Below the pieces are notes generated by a model. That model did not search any database. It was not told the DNA's origin and saw only the letters and a list, made by a program, of their open reading frames with translations. The position numbers and the translations under genes were made by a program. Below, one piece after another: positions 7,916-13,604 of a stretch of 35,680 nucleotides of DNA (position 1 is its first letter; the number at the start of each line of letters is the position of its first letter). Source of the DNA: a virus; IMG/VR virus record IMGVR_UViG_3300045972_000082, positions 1 to 35,680 of that record; one strand, 5' to 3'.

Positions 7916-8158
7916 TTAACTTATAACGTAATTAAATCCTTTGTACTTCCAAATAATGCCGTCTGAAAAAACAACTTTCACTCCCGACTTCCAAACAAAT
8001 TCGCTAATGTGAATTACGGTTTTTTCGTTTTCCGTTCCCGCGTTCACTTTGGCGCCTATCTCAAAATACGCTGTCCGATTGCTTGCAATGATTTTGTTTT
8101 CAACTTTCTCCTGCACTGTCCCCGTAAAGAAAATTGTAACCGCCGTAATTTTTGCCAT
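7916..8158 (-). CDS. Small hypothetical protein
   Basis: 80 residues, not recognised. Predicted mostly beta (AVTIFFTGTV, RTAYFEIGAKVNAG, KTVIHISEFVWKSG, GVKVVFSDGIIWKYKGFNYVIS), with no cysteines and no membrane segment. It lies 4 bases before the ParB-like gene and 1 base after the preceding small gene, so it may be co-transcribed with the modification cassette, but nothing shows it takes part in it. The start is preceded by AAAATAAT without a Shine-Dalgarno motif, like its neighbours. Confidence 0.65.
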   Translation of the reverse strand: MAKITAVTIFFTGTVQEKVENKIIASNRTAYFEIGAKVNAGTENEKTVIHISEFVWKSGVKVVFSDGIIWKYKGFNYVIS

Positions 8159-8159
8159 A

Positions 8160-8381
8160 TTATTTTCGTTTTTTTGTCGTTGCGTTAATTATCTGTGCCT
8201 TGCTCAATACCCTCCCCCGCATTGGGCAACCAGCCGTGTCGCATATTTTTCGGCTGTTCTCTGCGTGGTGGTTTTCCAAATGCAATTTTTGTATAAACAT
8301 TTCGCTGTCCTCGTTCGTAAATGTCTTAACCTTTTTCGTGTGGACTTTTGTGCTTTTGCCTTTCTTTGTTTCGTTTGCCAT
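8160..8381 (-). CDS. Small basic Cys/His protein
   Basis: 73 residues, not recognised. Very basic ends (ETKKGKSTKVHTKKVKT, ATTKKRK) flank a core with HLENHHAENSRKICDTAGC, which could bind one metal ion through His and Cys. A nucleic-acid-binding protein is a reasonable guess from charge alone. It is spaced 1 to 4 bases from its neighbours in the same operon. An overlapping frame of 82 residues was rejected because this frame begins after the usual A/T-rich leader. Confidence 0.55.
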   Translation of the reverse strand: MANETKKGKSTKVHTKKVKTFTNEDSEMFIQKLHLENHHAENSRKICDTAGCPMRGRVLSKAQIINATTKKRK

Positions 8382-8385
8382 ATTT

Positions 8386-8607
8386 TTAATATTCCGAACG
8401 GCAACCGCTCTCGCTTGAAAGGTGTTCCGTTTCTATTATTTTTACTTTCCATTCCATAAGGTCGTCCAATTGTTTGGCATACTCTTGCGAAAGGGTGTCT
8501 ATCTTGTCCTCAATTTCGGCGAGGCGACGCACTTTGTATTTCCTCAATGTTTCCTCCCGCAACGCTTTGACCTCTGCGTTGATTTTTTTTAATTCTGCGT
8601 CTTCCAT
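8386..8607 (-). CDS. Small coiled-coil protein
   Basis: 73 residues, not recognised. Almost entirely helical and charged, with a heptad-like run (AELKKINAEVKALREETLRKY, then LAEIEDKIDTLSQEYAKQLDDLMEWKVKI), ending in a short polar tail. It is the first gene after the structured intergenic region and promoter candidate at 8637-8705, and its start follows an A-rich leader (AAAACAAAACA). Could be an oligomerising accessory protein; no specific function can be given. Confidence 0.6.
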   Translation of the reverse strand: MEDAELKKINAEVKALREETLRKYKVRRLAEIEDKIDTLSQEYAKQLDDLMEWKVKIIETEHLSSESGCRSEY

Positions 8608-8636
8608 TGTTTTGTTTTTTAAAAGTTAATTTACTT

Positions 8637-8705
8637 ATATCCCGTTGGCAAGGGCAAGTCCCTTGCTTTTGAGCCCATTGTATCAGAGGGCGGACAACGG
8701 GGTAT
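8637..8705 (-). other. Structured intergenic element (three-way junction candidate)
   Basis: Between the VRR-NUC gene and the next gene, about 100 bases without coding sequence. An outer inverted repeat ATATCCCGTTG (8637-8647) / CAACGGGGTAT (8695-8705) has one mismatch (T8640 against G8702). It encloses a perfect 7-bp hairpin GCAAGGG (8648-8654) / CCCTTGC (8660-8666) and a weaker GCCC / GGGC hairpin around the -10 box. No U-tract follows on the minus strand, so it is not an ordinary terminator. Read-through RNA could fold into the whole junction, while RNA started at the internal promoter has only the inner hairpin. Confidence 0.45.
8677..8685 (-). promoter_or_regulatory. Extended -10 promoter candidate
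   Basis: TGATACAAT on the minus strand, i.e. TGN directly before a TACAAT -10, with no good -35 at 16-18 bases. The longer string TGATACAATGG is shared with the portal promoter at 2716-2726. Transcription from here would begin near 8670 and almost immediately enter the 7-bp hairpin at 8648-8666. Confidence 0.4.
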
Positions 8706-8712
8706 AAAAAAA

Positions 8713-9051
8713 CTAATAAATAAATTGCGTCATAAAATTAGTCAAAGACCTCGCCAAAATATATCTGCCCCCGCTTTTTTCAACCATTCGCTGAAACTCT
8801 GCCTGTTTGGGGCTTTGCTTGCCTGTCGCATTTTTAACTTCAATCCCATAAAATATTCCCCTGCGAATAGCAAATATATCACTTGACCCAACCTTGCCAT
8901 ACCGAATGAAGCGTTGTCGTCCTTTGTAGACGCTCCGCACACACCCCGTATTGTTACGCCAAGCGAAAACACCAAGCAAATCCAACGCATTTAATATTTG
9001 CGCTTGAATTTCGTGTTCACTTGCCCTGTCTGCGTCTTTCAAGGTCGGCAT
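8713..9051 (-). CDS. VRR-NUC domain nuclease
   Basis: 112 residues, the size of a stand-alone phage VRR-NUC protein. Seen motifs: SEHEIQAQILNALDLLGVFAWRNN at the start, GSSDIFAI with the metal-binding Asp, and GIEVKNATGKQSPKQAEFQ, the E-x-K core of the PD-(D/E)xK fold, followed by GGRYILARS. Such proteins cut branched or structured DNA, probably resolving recombination or replication intermediates. It lies 1 base after a NUMOD3/HNH-like gene. Family assignment strong; exact substrate inferred. Confidence 0.88.
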   Translation of the reverse strand: MPTLKDADRASEHEIQAQILNALDLLGVFAWRNNTGCVRSVYKGRQRFIRYGKVGSSDIFAIRRGIFYGIEVKNATGKQSPKQAEFQRMVEKSGGRYILARSLTNFMTQFIY

Positions 9052-9360
9052 TTATTTTTTTTCAAGGGTCAAATTACGCATTGCCTTGTCATATTTTGCG
9101 TGGCAATCTCGGCACAATCTCTGCCACCATTCCTTTCCTAATTTGTATTGGTGGTCTTTGTTGCTCCACTCGTATATTTTCTTGTCGGTGCGCTTGCAAT
9201 GCTCACAGTATTTCGGCTTCCCATATTTAGTTTTAATTCTGACGTGTATCGCTTCCAATTTAATCTCATTCAGTGGTCGCAGTGCAACTTGAACGCCCTG
9301 CATTCTGTTGCTCATTTTCAATTTGGTTTCGGCTGACCTCGTGTATTTTCCGCTTGGCAT
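9052..9360 (-). CDS. HNH-like protein with NUMOD3-type N-terminus
   Basis: 102 residues. The start, YTRSAETKLKMSNRMQG, resembles the NUMOD3 DNA-binding motif of homing endonucleases. The C-terminal half contains YCEHCKRTDKKIYEWSNKDH and later LCRDCHAKYDKAM: two CxxC pairs flanking a NKDH centre, as in degenerate HNH or zinc-finger modules of phage proteins. It could be a free-standing homing endonuclease or a DNA-binding protein derived from one. The gene is packed tightly between 9362 and 9051 with 1-base gaps, which is unlike a recent insertion. Confidence 0.6.
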   Translation of the reverse strand: MPSGKYTRSAETKLKMSNRMQGVQVALRPLNEIKLEAIHVRIKTKYGKPKYCEHCKRTDKKIYEWSNKDHQYKLGKEWWQRLCRDCHAKYDKAMRNLTLEKK

Positions 9361-9361
9361 A

Positions 9362-9643
9362 TTATTGTCCTCTTGCTTTATTAAGTTTTTTATTTATAGC
9401 AATCATTTTAGGGTCATTTTTAACTCGCTCTGCATAAATCCTCCCGTAAACTTCCTTAATCAAAACTTCCGCCTCAATCGGTTTCAGTCCATTTATCAAT
9501 ATCTGCGCGTCGCTTGTTTTCTTTTTCTTGTCATAATAAATGGACAAAATAAAAACGCCGTCCGAGGTGGAAACAGCGTTCTTGGTATTAGCCAAAATCT
9601 TTTTTGAAACTTGCCCGTGCAATTCTTTGTTTGTAATTGACAT
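9362..9643 (-). CDS. Hypothetical protein
   Basis: 93 residues, not recognised. Mixed alpha/beta with a lysine-rich central turn (VFILSIYYDKKKKTSDAQILINGL) and a helical C-terminus (AEVLIKEVYGRIYAERVKNDPKMIAINKKLNKARGQ). No cysteine and no membrane segment. A promoter candidate overlaps the end of the gene before it (9668-9696), so this may be the first gene of a subtranscript that includes the nucleases at 9052 and 8713. Confidence 0.6.
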   Translation of the reverse strand: MSITNKELHGQVSKKILANTKNAVSTSDGVFILSIYYDKKKKTSDAQILINGLKPIEAEVLIKEVYGRIYAERVKNDPKMIAINKKLNKARGQ

Positions 9644-9652
9644 AAAGTTTTT

Positions 9653-10015
9653 CTATTTAGTACCTCCATTGTAGCGCATTTTCTCAAAAATGTCAATAGT
9701 GATTAGTCCTTTGTTTGAGCGAAAACTTATCTCCACGTACTTGTCGGTGTAGTGCAATGTCGCTCTATCCAATTTTCCTCTTTCTTCAAGTATTTCAGTT
9801 TTCTCGTTGGCGAAATAAGCCACCGCCAGTAAATCCCTTTCCAATTTTTCCATTTTCTCTAATGTCCGTCTGTGCTTTTTGAAAAACTCGTCCCGCTTTT
9901 GCACTGCCTTGGAAACTTTTGCGCAAATAACTTCAAATGATGTTTTTTTCTTTACCTTAAAATTTTTCCCCAAGGCGTGATAATGTGTAAAGTTTTTAGT
10001 TTTTTCTAATTTCAT
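9653..10015 (-). CDS. Hypothetical helical protein
   Basis: 120 residues from the ATG at 10015; a longer frame upstream exists, but this ATG has the usual AAAAATAAT leader and the extension overlaps a clear zinc-ribbon gene. The middle is strongly helical and charged (VSKAVQKRDEFFKKHRRTLEKMEKLERDLLAVAYF), probably a coiled coil, and the C-terminus is beta-like (YVEISFRSNKGLITIDIFEK). Not recognised. It sits between a zinc-ribbon protein and a hypothetical gene in the early operon. Confidence 0.6.
   Translation of the reverse strand: MKLEKTKNFTHYHALGKNFKVKKKTSFEVICAKVSKAVQKRDEFFKKHRRTLEKMEKLERDLLAVAYFANEKTEILEERGKLDRATLHYTDKYVEISFRSNKGLITIDIFEKMRYNGGTK
9668..9696 (-). promoter_or_regulatory. 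Sigma-70-like promoter inside gene end
   Basis: TTGACA (9691-9696), a 17-base spacer and TACAAT (9668-9673) on the minus strand, followed by GGAGG. It lies in the last codons of the gene ending at 9653, so the match must be weighed against coding constraint (IDIFEKMRYNGG). The TACAATGGAG string is shared with the portal promoter. Confidence 0.5.
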
Positions 10016-10016
10016 A

Positions 10017-10223
10017 TTATTTTTTGTTCGCGTCAAATCCGCAAGCGAAACAAATTCCACTCGCAACCGACATTGAGTAATTTTCAGCACCACACTTCGG
10101 GCAACGCATAAGCCCAATAGTTCTGTCACCCTCTTTTGGTCGGTAGCCGTAACCCTTTGTCCCCTCCCACCTCACATCGTCTGCGTCATTTTGCGGGCTT
10201 GTTTCAATAATTATCATTTTCAT
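10017..10223 (-). CDS. Small zinc-ribbon protein
   Basis: 68 residues. A C-terminal zinc ribbon is clear: RCPKCGAENYSM then ICFACGFDA, two CxxC pairs 15 residues apart. The N-terminal half (SPQNDADDVRWEGTKGYGYRPKEGDRT) is polar and may be disordered. Similar small ribbons occur in many phage early regions, often as DNA- or RNA-polymerase-interacting proteins, but no role can be fixed here. The ATG at 10223 follows AAAACAAAATAAA; a second ATG two codons later is also possible. Confidence 0.65.
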   Translation of the reverse strand: MKMIIIETSPQNDADDVRWEGTKGYGYRPKEGDRTIGLMRCPKCGAENYSMSVASGICFACGFDANKK

Positions 10224-10246
10224 TTTATTTTGTTTTTTAAATTAAA

Positions 10247-10384
10247 TTAGTCTGCGTCTTTAATTGTTTTTAACATTCCCAGCGCCTCTGCAACTTTTTT
10301 GTCTGCGTCGCTACTCGTAATGTCGTCGTCAATGCTTAATTGTAAAAGCGCAATGGACGCTTCAATAATTTGTCTTTCTGTCAT
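10247..10384 (-). CDS. Micro-protein, 45 residues
   Basis: Short acidic helical protein (MTERQIIEASIALLQLSI, then SSDADKKVAEALGMLKTIKDAD). Not recognised. It starts after the same A/T-rich leader as its neighbours (TTAATTAAAAAACACT), fills an otherwise empty 170-base gap between two genes, and uses the frame without internal stops from start to TAA. This is context-based evidence only. Confidence 0.5.
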   Translation of the reverse strand: MTERQIIEASIALLQLSIDDDITSSDADKKVAEALGMLKTIKDAD

Positions 10385-10392
10385 AGTGTTTT

Positions 10393-10677
10393 TTAATTAA
10401 ATAATAATTTAGCTAGTTCCCATTTTTCTCCCCACTTTTCCCGTATGCTTTTGTCCCCGTGTGCAAGGTCGTGGCATTTTTCGCAAAGCAAAATAATGTT
10501 GTCGTGGTGGTGCAAGTTTGGGTGGTTGGGTTTTTCTGACCGGAAGAAAATGTGGTGGCGTGATAGCAACGTATCGGTTTCATTTCGCTTGCACCGCTCG
10601 CAAAAATAATATCCCCAATAAACCCAAAACCAATCCAAATATCCGTCGTACCCGCTCGTGTCTATTTTTTTCCCCAC
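10393..10677 (-). CDS. HNH endonuclease
   Basis: 94 residues. A full HNH motif can be read: FCERCKRNET (first CxxC), LLSRHHIFFRS with the catalytic His pair, HHHDNIILLCEKCHDLAHGD with the central Asn, second CxxC and terminal His. The N-terminus is aromatic (YDGYLDWFWVYWGYYF). Phage HNH proteins of this size can be nicking enzymes assisting packaging or free homing enzymes. It is far from terminase here (about 6 kb), lying in the early region beside a zinc-ribbon gene it overlaps by 16 bases. Confidence 0.85.
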   Translation of the reverse strand: MGKKIDTSGYDGYLDWFWVYWGYYFCERCKRNETDTLLSRHHIFFRSEKPNHPNLHHHDNIILLCEKCHDLAHGDKSIREKWGEKWELAKLLFN

Positions 10678-11294
10678 GCCAGTATTTTATTCGGGTGGTT
10701 TAAATCACATTCCTCCACGCAAACCATTGGTGGAAACTTCGGGCTAAACTGCACCAACTTCTTTTTTTTCTCAAATACCGCCGTCGTAATCGTCCCAATA
10801 ATTTCCCAATGCTCGTCACTTTGCCAAACCACTTTTTTTATTGCCACATATCCCGCGTACCGCTCTTTGTGTTTTTCGTAATTTTGCTCGTTAATTCTCA
10901 ACCCCTTAAAACGCTCTGTGCAACAGTTTTTAATATCCAGCCTTAATCCTTTGTGTTCAAAATCTCCTTTGTCCCCGTGTCCCCTGTAAACTATTTTCAC
11001 AAATGGCTTGCCCATAAATTTATGAAAAGCGCACTCGGCGCAATTTGCTGATATGCCCTCTGCCAAACTGTTTTTGTTTGTGTCCACCAACGGCTTATGT
11101 ATTCCCGTTTCTTTGTTTGAATTTTCCAACTCAATGGCTTTGGCTGTGCAATATTCAATCTCGTGCGGGTCTAGTGAAATAAAAATCCTATTGGCGCAAA
11201 ATTTGCACCTTGCTCGCTCCGCAATCCAGTCCGCCTGTGGCACAAGTCTGTCGCAATAAACACAAACAATTGGAATATCTTTGTAATCGCTCAT
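10662..11294 (-). CDS. Zinc-ribbon-containing hypothetical protein
   Basis: 210 residues, not recognised as a known enzyme. The N-terminus has CVYC and CKFC pairs (IVCVYCDRLVPQADW, RARCKFCANRIF), a zinc ribbon. The centre has CAECAFHKF and KNCCTERF, which may form a second metal site. The C-terminal half is mixed alpha/beta. It overlaps the HNH gene (16 bases) and the preceding gene by 4, so the three are coupled. It could be a DNA-binding partner of the HNH protein; that is inference from position only. Confidence 0.65.
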   Translation of the reverse strand: MSDYKDIPIVCVYCDRLVPQADWIAERARCKFCANRIFISLDPHEIEYCTAKAIELENSNKETGIHKPLVDTNKNSLAEGISANCAECAFHKFMGKPFVKIVYRGHGDKGDFEHKGLRLDIKNCCTERFKGLRINEQNYEKHKERYAGYVAIKKVVWQSDEHWEIIGTITTAVFEKKKKLVQFSPKFPPMVCVEECDLNHPNKILAWGKK

Positions 11295-11614
11295 AGCATT
11301 TTTTCGGTTTCCGCCAATCGCTCACTAATTACTTTTTCCGCAAAGCCGTCGTACATAATCAAATCATTCAGCGCCTTAAAAATATCCTGCGCCTCCAAAA
11401 TCTGTGGCATATAAGTTGCGTCGTATGCCCCTCGTGGGTGCTGGCTTGTTTTATTAAACCACCCCATACGCTCGCAATACGCTTGCATTCCTTGCGTCCC
11501 AAATTGTTTGTCAAAGTCCCTAATAAATTTTAAATCGTCCTTGTTGTGAAAAATATCAAACCTCTTTACTGGTTGCTGTGGTTTTTCGTCCTCATTGTTG
11601 TATTGGTTTTGCAT
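11291..11614 (-). CDS. Hypothetical protein
   Basis: 107 residues, not recognised. Polar N-terminus rich in Asn, Glu and Gln (MQNQYNNEDEKPQQPVKRF), then a helical body with several aromatics (KFIRDFDKQFGTQGMQAYCERMGWFNKTS; YMPQILEAQDIFKALNDLIMYDGF). It overlaps the preceding gene by 23 bases and the next by 4. Position between the replication initiator and zinc-ribbon/HNH genes suggests an early DNA-metabolism accessory. Confidence 0.6.
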   Translation of the reverse strand: MQNQYNNEDEKPQQPVKRFDIFHNKDDLKFIRDFDKQFGTQGMQAYCERMGWFNKTSQHPRGAYDATYMPQILEAQDIFKALNDLIMYDGFAEKVISERLAETEKML

Positions 11615-12026
11615 AATTTTGTTGTTTTAGTTTTAAACTTTCCAATAAATCCTTGGTTGCTTTCTCCCCTTTGTATTCCGCGCTCGCCATAAATCGCTCC
11701 AAGCCAATAATAAGTTGCCCCAATCCTTTCTCGGAAACAGTCGCGGGGTCAAATTTTTTATCCCCAAGCAATTTCATTTCCTCGCCGTCAATCAAAACTG
11801 TTGGTACTCCAAAGTTTTTGTACTGTGGCACTCGCTCCTGCGGGTACTGGTTGTTGAAGTCCGCTATGCTCAAAATTTGCGCTATGCTGGACGCTGATAT
11901 TATAGCGTCGCCCAATTTAAATTTTTCTTTTCCGCTCCCCGTAATCTCAAATATAGCGTCGTGGGTGCGCCGTGAAATAAAACGTCGGCTCTTGTCGTGG
12001 AAAATAATTACGTATTCGTGGCTCAT
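11592..12026 (-). CDS. Hypothetical protein downstream of replication initiator
   Basis: 144 residues, not recognised. N-terminus mixed (EYVIIFHDKSRRFISRRTHDAIFEI), centre with KLGDAIISASSIAQILSIADF, C-terminus helical and charged (GLGQLIIGLERFMASAEYKGEKATKDLLESLKLKQQ). It begins in a 4-base overlap (ATGA) with the end of the replication initiator gene, the position where many phages carry a helicase loader. No Walker A or AAA+ motif is present, so it is not a DnaC-type loader. Confidence 0.6.
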   Translation of the reverse strand: MSHEYVIIFHDKSRRFISRRTHDAIFEITGSGKEKFKLGDAIISASSIAQILSIADFNNQYPQERVPQYKNFGVPTVLIDGEEMKLLGDKKFDPATVSEKGLGQLIIGLERFMASAEYKGEKATKDLLESLKLKQQNYAKPIQQ

Positions 12027-12781
12027 TGTGGTAAATCAATTAAGGAATTAGTTTTCTTTTGGTCTATGTACGCCTTTATGTACCCCAAATTGTCCTCCAA
12101 TTGTAACGGCGTAATACTCTTGCCTTTGGCGTACGGGTCGGAATTGAGTTTTGGCAGGACGTTTTCCACCACCGCCCTAATCTGTGGTACGCTCCATTTT
12201 TTCAACAAACGCTCACAAGCACTGCGCTGTGTAGTATTCGCAAACATTTTCTGATAACTCGGGTTTACAATCTCAAAAATCTTAATAACCAATCCAATGT
12301 CTTTATTCTCCGCAACGCTTGGCGTTGCTAAATCTTTATTTATTGCTTTCTTTTCTTTAGTTGTTTTAGTTTCTTTTTGATATAGTGGTGCGGGGATAGT
12401 GCGCGGGTCGTGCGCCTGTGGTGCGGGGATAGTGCGTTCTTCGGTGCGCGTGTAGTTACAAAAGTCTTGATATTTAGCATAGTTAAGCACTTTTATCCTC
12501 ATTCCTCTCGTGCTTTTCGTGGTGCGTATCATTGCACTTTTCTTAAAATAACTAGTCGCGCGCTTGACTTGGTCTATTGAAATGCCCTTGCCAATTGCCT
12601 TAAACTCGTGCGTCCAATTAAAATATCCCTCGCCCCGCTCCAATCTTTTCCCGTCCTGCCAATTCACTTTCTCCAAAATATAAATCCAAATCTTCAACCA
12701 TTCCGAGGGCTTGTCCTGCCACAACTCGCTTTCCAATAATACCCTAGCAATCACAAAATATCCGCTCTTTTTTTGTTCCAT
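12023..12781 (-). CDS. Phage replisome organizer / replication initiator
   Basis: 252 residues from the ATG at 12781. The N-terminal ~100 residues (GYFVIARVLLESELWQDKPSEW, LKIWIYILEKVNWQ, KGISIDQVKRATSYFKKSAMI) match the winged-helix domain of phage replisome organizers, which bind the origin. A polar linker with a repeated RTIPAP follows, encoded by perfect DNA direct repeats (12385-12436). The C-terminal part (AENKDIGLVIKIFEIVNPSYQKMF, ERLLKKWSVPQIRAVVENVLPKL) could recruit helicase. The open frame extends to 13006, but that segment crosses an 18-bp inverted repeat and a promoter and runs into the next gene, so the downstream start is preferred. No polymerase or helicase is encoded, so host enzymes are probably recruited. 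Confidence 0.78.
   Translation of the reverse strand: MEQKKSGYFVIARVLLESELWQDKPSEWLKIWIYILEKVNWQDGKRLERGEGYFNWTHEFKAIGKGISIDQVKRATSYFKKSAMIRTTKSTRGMRIKVLNYAKYQDFCNYTRTEERTIPAPQAHDPRTIPAPLYQKETKTTKEKKAINKDLATPSVAENKDIGLVIKIFEIVNPSYQKMFANTTQRSACERLLKKWSVPQIRAVVENVLPKLNSDPYAKGKSITPLQLEDNLGYIKAYIDQKKTNSLIDLPQ
12385..12436 (-). repeat. Iteron-like direct repeats inside initiator gene; origin candidate
   Basis: Two perfect 19-base copies of GTGGTGCGGGGATAGTGCG (plus-strand reading) at 12385-12403 and 12418-12436, 33 bases apart start to start, with degenerate related pieces (TGTGCGCC, GGTGCGCGTG) beside them. They lie in the linker part of the initiator gene and are flanked at 12330-12385 by an AT-rich tract. 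This is the lambda O arrangement: iterons plus AT-rich unwinding region within the initiator gene. Confidence 0.55.
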
Positions 12782-12795
12782 ATTTTTGTTGTTTT

Positions 12796-12855
12796 TACAG
12801 AATAAGGCACTCTCCAACTTGAATGAAAAAGAGTGCCTTATTCTGTATTCAAGTT
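12796..12855 (-). repeat. Interleaved inverted repeats (18 bp and 9 bp), pseudoknot-capable leader
   Basis: A perfect 18-bp inverted repeat TACAGAATAAGGCACTCT (12796-12813) / AGAGTGCCTTATTCTGTA (12830-12847), loop 16 bases. The loop contains AACTTGAAT (12816-12824), which is complementary to ATTCAAGTT (12847-12855) immediately outside the stem. The two pairings interlock as A-B-A'-B', so RNA could form an H-type pseudoknot. Neither strand has a U-tract after it, so it is not an intrinsic terminator. It lies 15 bases before the initiator start codon. Confidence 0.85.
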
Positions 12856-12868
12856 TATTTGTATTGAT

Positions 12869-12897
12869 ATTATGCGCCTTTTCCGTATTTTTGTAAA
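12869..12897 (-). promoter_or_regulatory. Promoter candidate for the replication initiator
   Basis: TTTACA (12892-12897), 17-base spacer, CATAAT (12869-12874) on the minus strand, one mismatch per hexamer from consensus. Expected start near 12861 places the whole pseudoknot-capable element at the 5' end of the initiator mRNA. Confidence 0.45.
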
Positions 12898-12929
12898 GCC
12901 TCTTAAAAGTGGGCAATCTGTGGGTAAAA

Positions 12930-13394
12930 TTACGGCTCGTATCTGTCTGCGTCCATTGCGCTGTCAATGCTAGGGAAAGGCACGTGGACGCCCGTGCGCT
13001 CCCCAATAATTCGGTTTACAAGGTCGTAAATTGCATTGATGTCTGCCTCCTTGTCCAATTCCTTAGTGCTTTTCTTTTGGAGGTATGCCAACTGGCAGGG
13101 TCGCCATAAATAGTCTTTAACTGTCTGCCCTGTCCACGCTATTTCCAACTCGGGTCGTATGGTTTTTTTCATATCAAATCCCGCGTCGTTGAGCGCCTCT
13201 GCCAGCATTGTAAACCAAAGGTGCAAAGCCCTGTTTTGCTTGTCCGTGCGTAGGTGTCCTATATGCGTAACCCCAAGCACCTCAAATCCTTGCATATCCG
13301 CGTACGCTCGCACCGCCTCTTTGCCCTGTGCAATCGTTTCGCATTCGGCGGTGTATTTTACGTTTAGTAAAAATGTTCGTTTTTTTAGTGGCAT
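12930..13394 (-). CDS. NinB-like recombination protein
   Basis: 154 residues. The phrase GHLRTDKQNRALHLWFTMLAEALNDAG, then KTIRPELEIAWTGQTVKDYLWRPCQ, KKSTKELD and the terminal HVPFPSIDS follow the layout of a widespread phage family usually labelled NinB-like or recombination-associated: a first part of about 50 residues, then an Orf/NinB-type single-strand DNA-binding helical domain. Its likely role is mediating recombination with the phage annealing protein and host RecBCD-type machinery. It ends 33 bases before the initiator promoter and overlaps the preceding gene by 10 bases. Confidence 0.65.
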   Translation of the reverse strand: MPLKKRTFLLNVKYTAECETIAQGKEAVRAYADMQGFEVLGVTHIGHLRTDKQNRALHLWFTMLAEALNDAGFDMKKTIRPELEIAWTGQTVKDYLWRPCQLAYLQKKSTKELDKEADINAIYDLVNRIIGERTGVHVPFPSIDSAMDADRYEP

Positions 13395-13603
13395 TTTTTT
13401 ATCTCTAGTTTTTTCTCAATTATTTCCAATACCCTTTTGGCTTGCTCCGCCGGAACGTCTGAAACTTCCAGCGCGTCAATAAATAGGTGCATTGCTTTGG
13501 AAACTGCCAACATTCCTTTCAATCTTTCAATCCCTTTGCCCAATAAATAGCCAAAGTAAAACACTAAAAATAAAACTCCCGTCAATAATAGTTTGTCGTA
13601 CAT
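13385..13603 (-). CDS. Small single-pass membrane protein
   Basis: 72 residues. Residues 5-22 (LLLTGVLFLVFYFGYLLG) form one clear membrane helix directly at the N-terminus, followed by a basic GKGIERLKG and a helical cytoplasmic part (SKAMHLFIDALEVSDVPAEQAKRVLEIIEKKLEIKK). Probably an N-out or signal-anchor membrane protein with a charged tail. Not recognised. It overlaps the NinB-like gene, so it is expressed early, which argues against a lysis role. Confidence 0.6.
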   Translation of the reverse strand: MYDKLLLTGVLFLVFYFGYLLGKGIERLKGMLAVSKAMHLFIDALEVSDVPAEQAKRVLEIIEKKLEIKKCH

Positions 13604-13604
13604 A

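Noticed and set aside
12782-13006. N-terminal extension of the replication initiator to 13006
   Set aside because: It would cross a promoter candidate and the 18-bp inverted repeat and overlap the NinB-like gene; the domain starts at the ATG at 12781.
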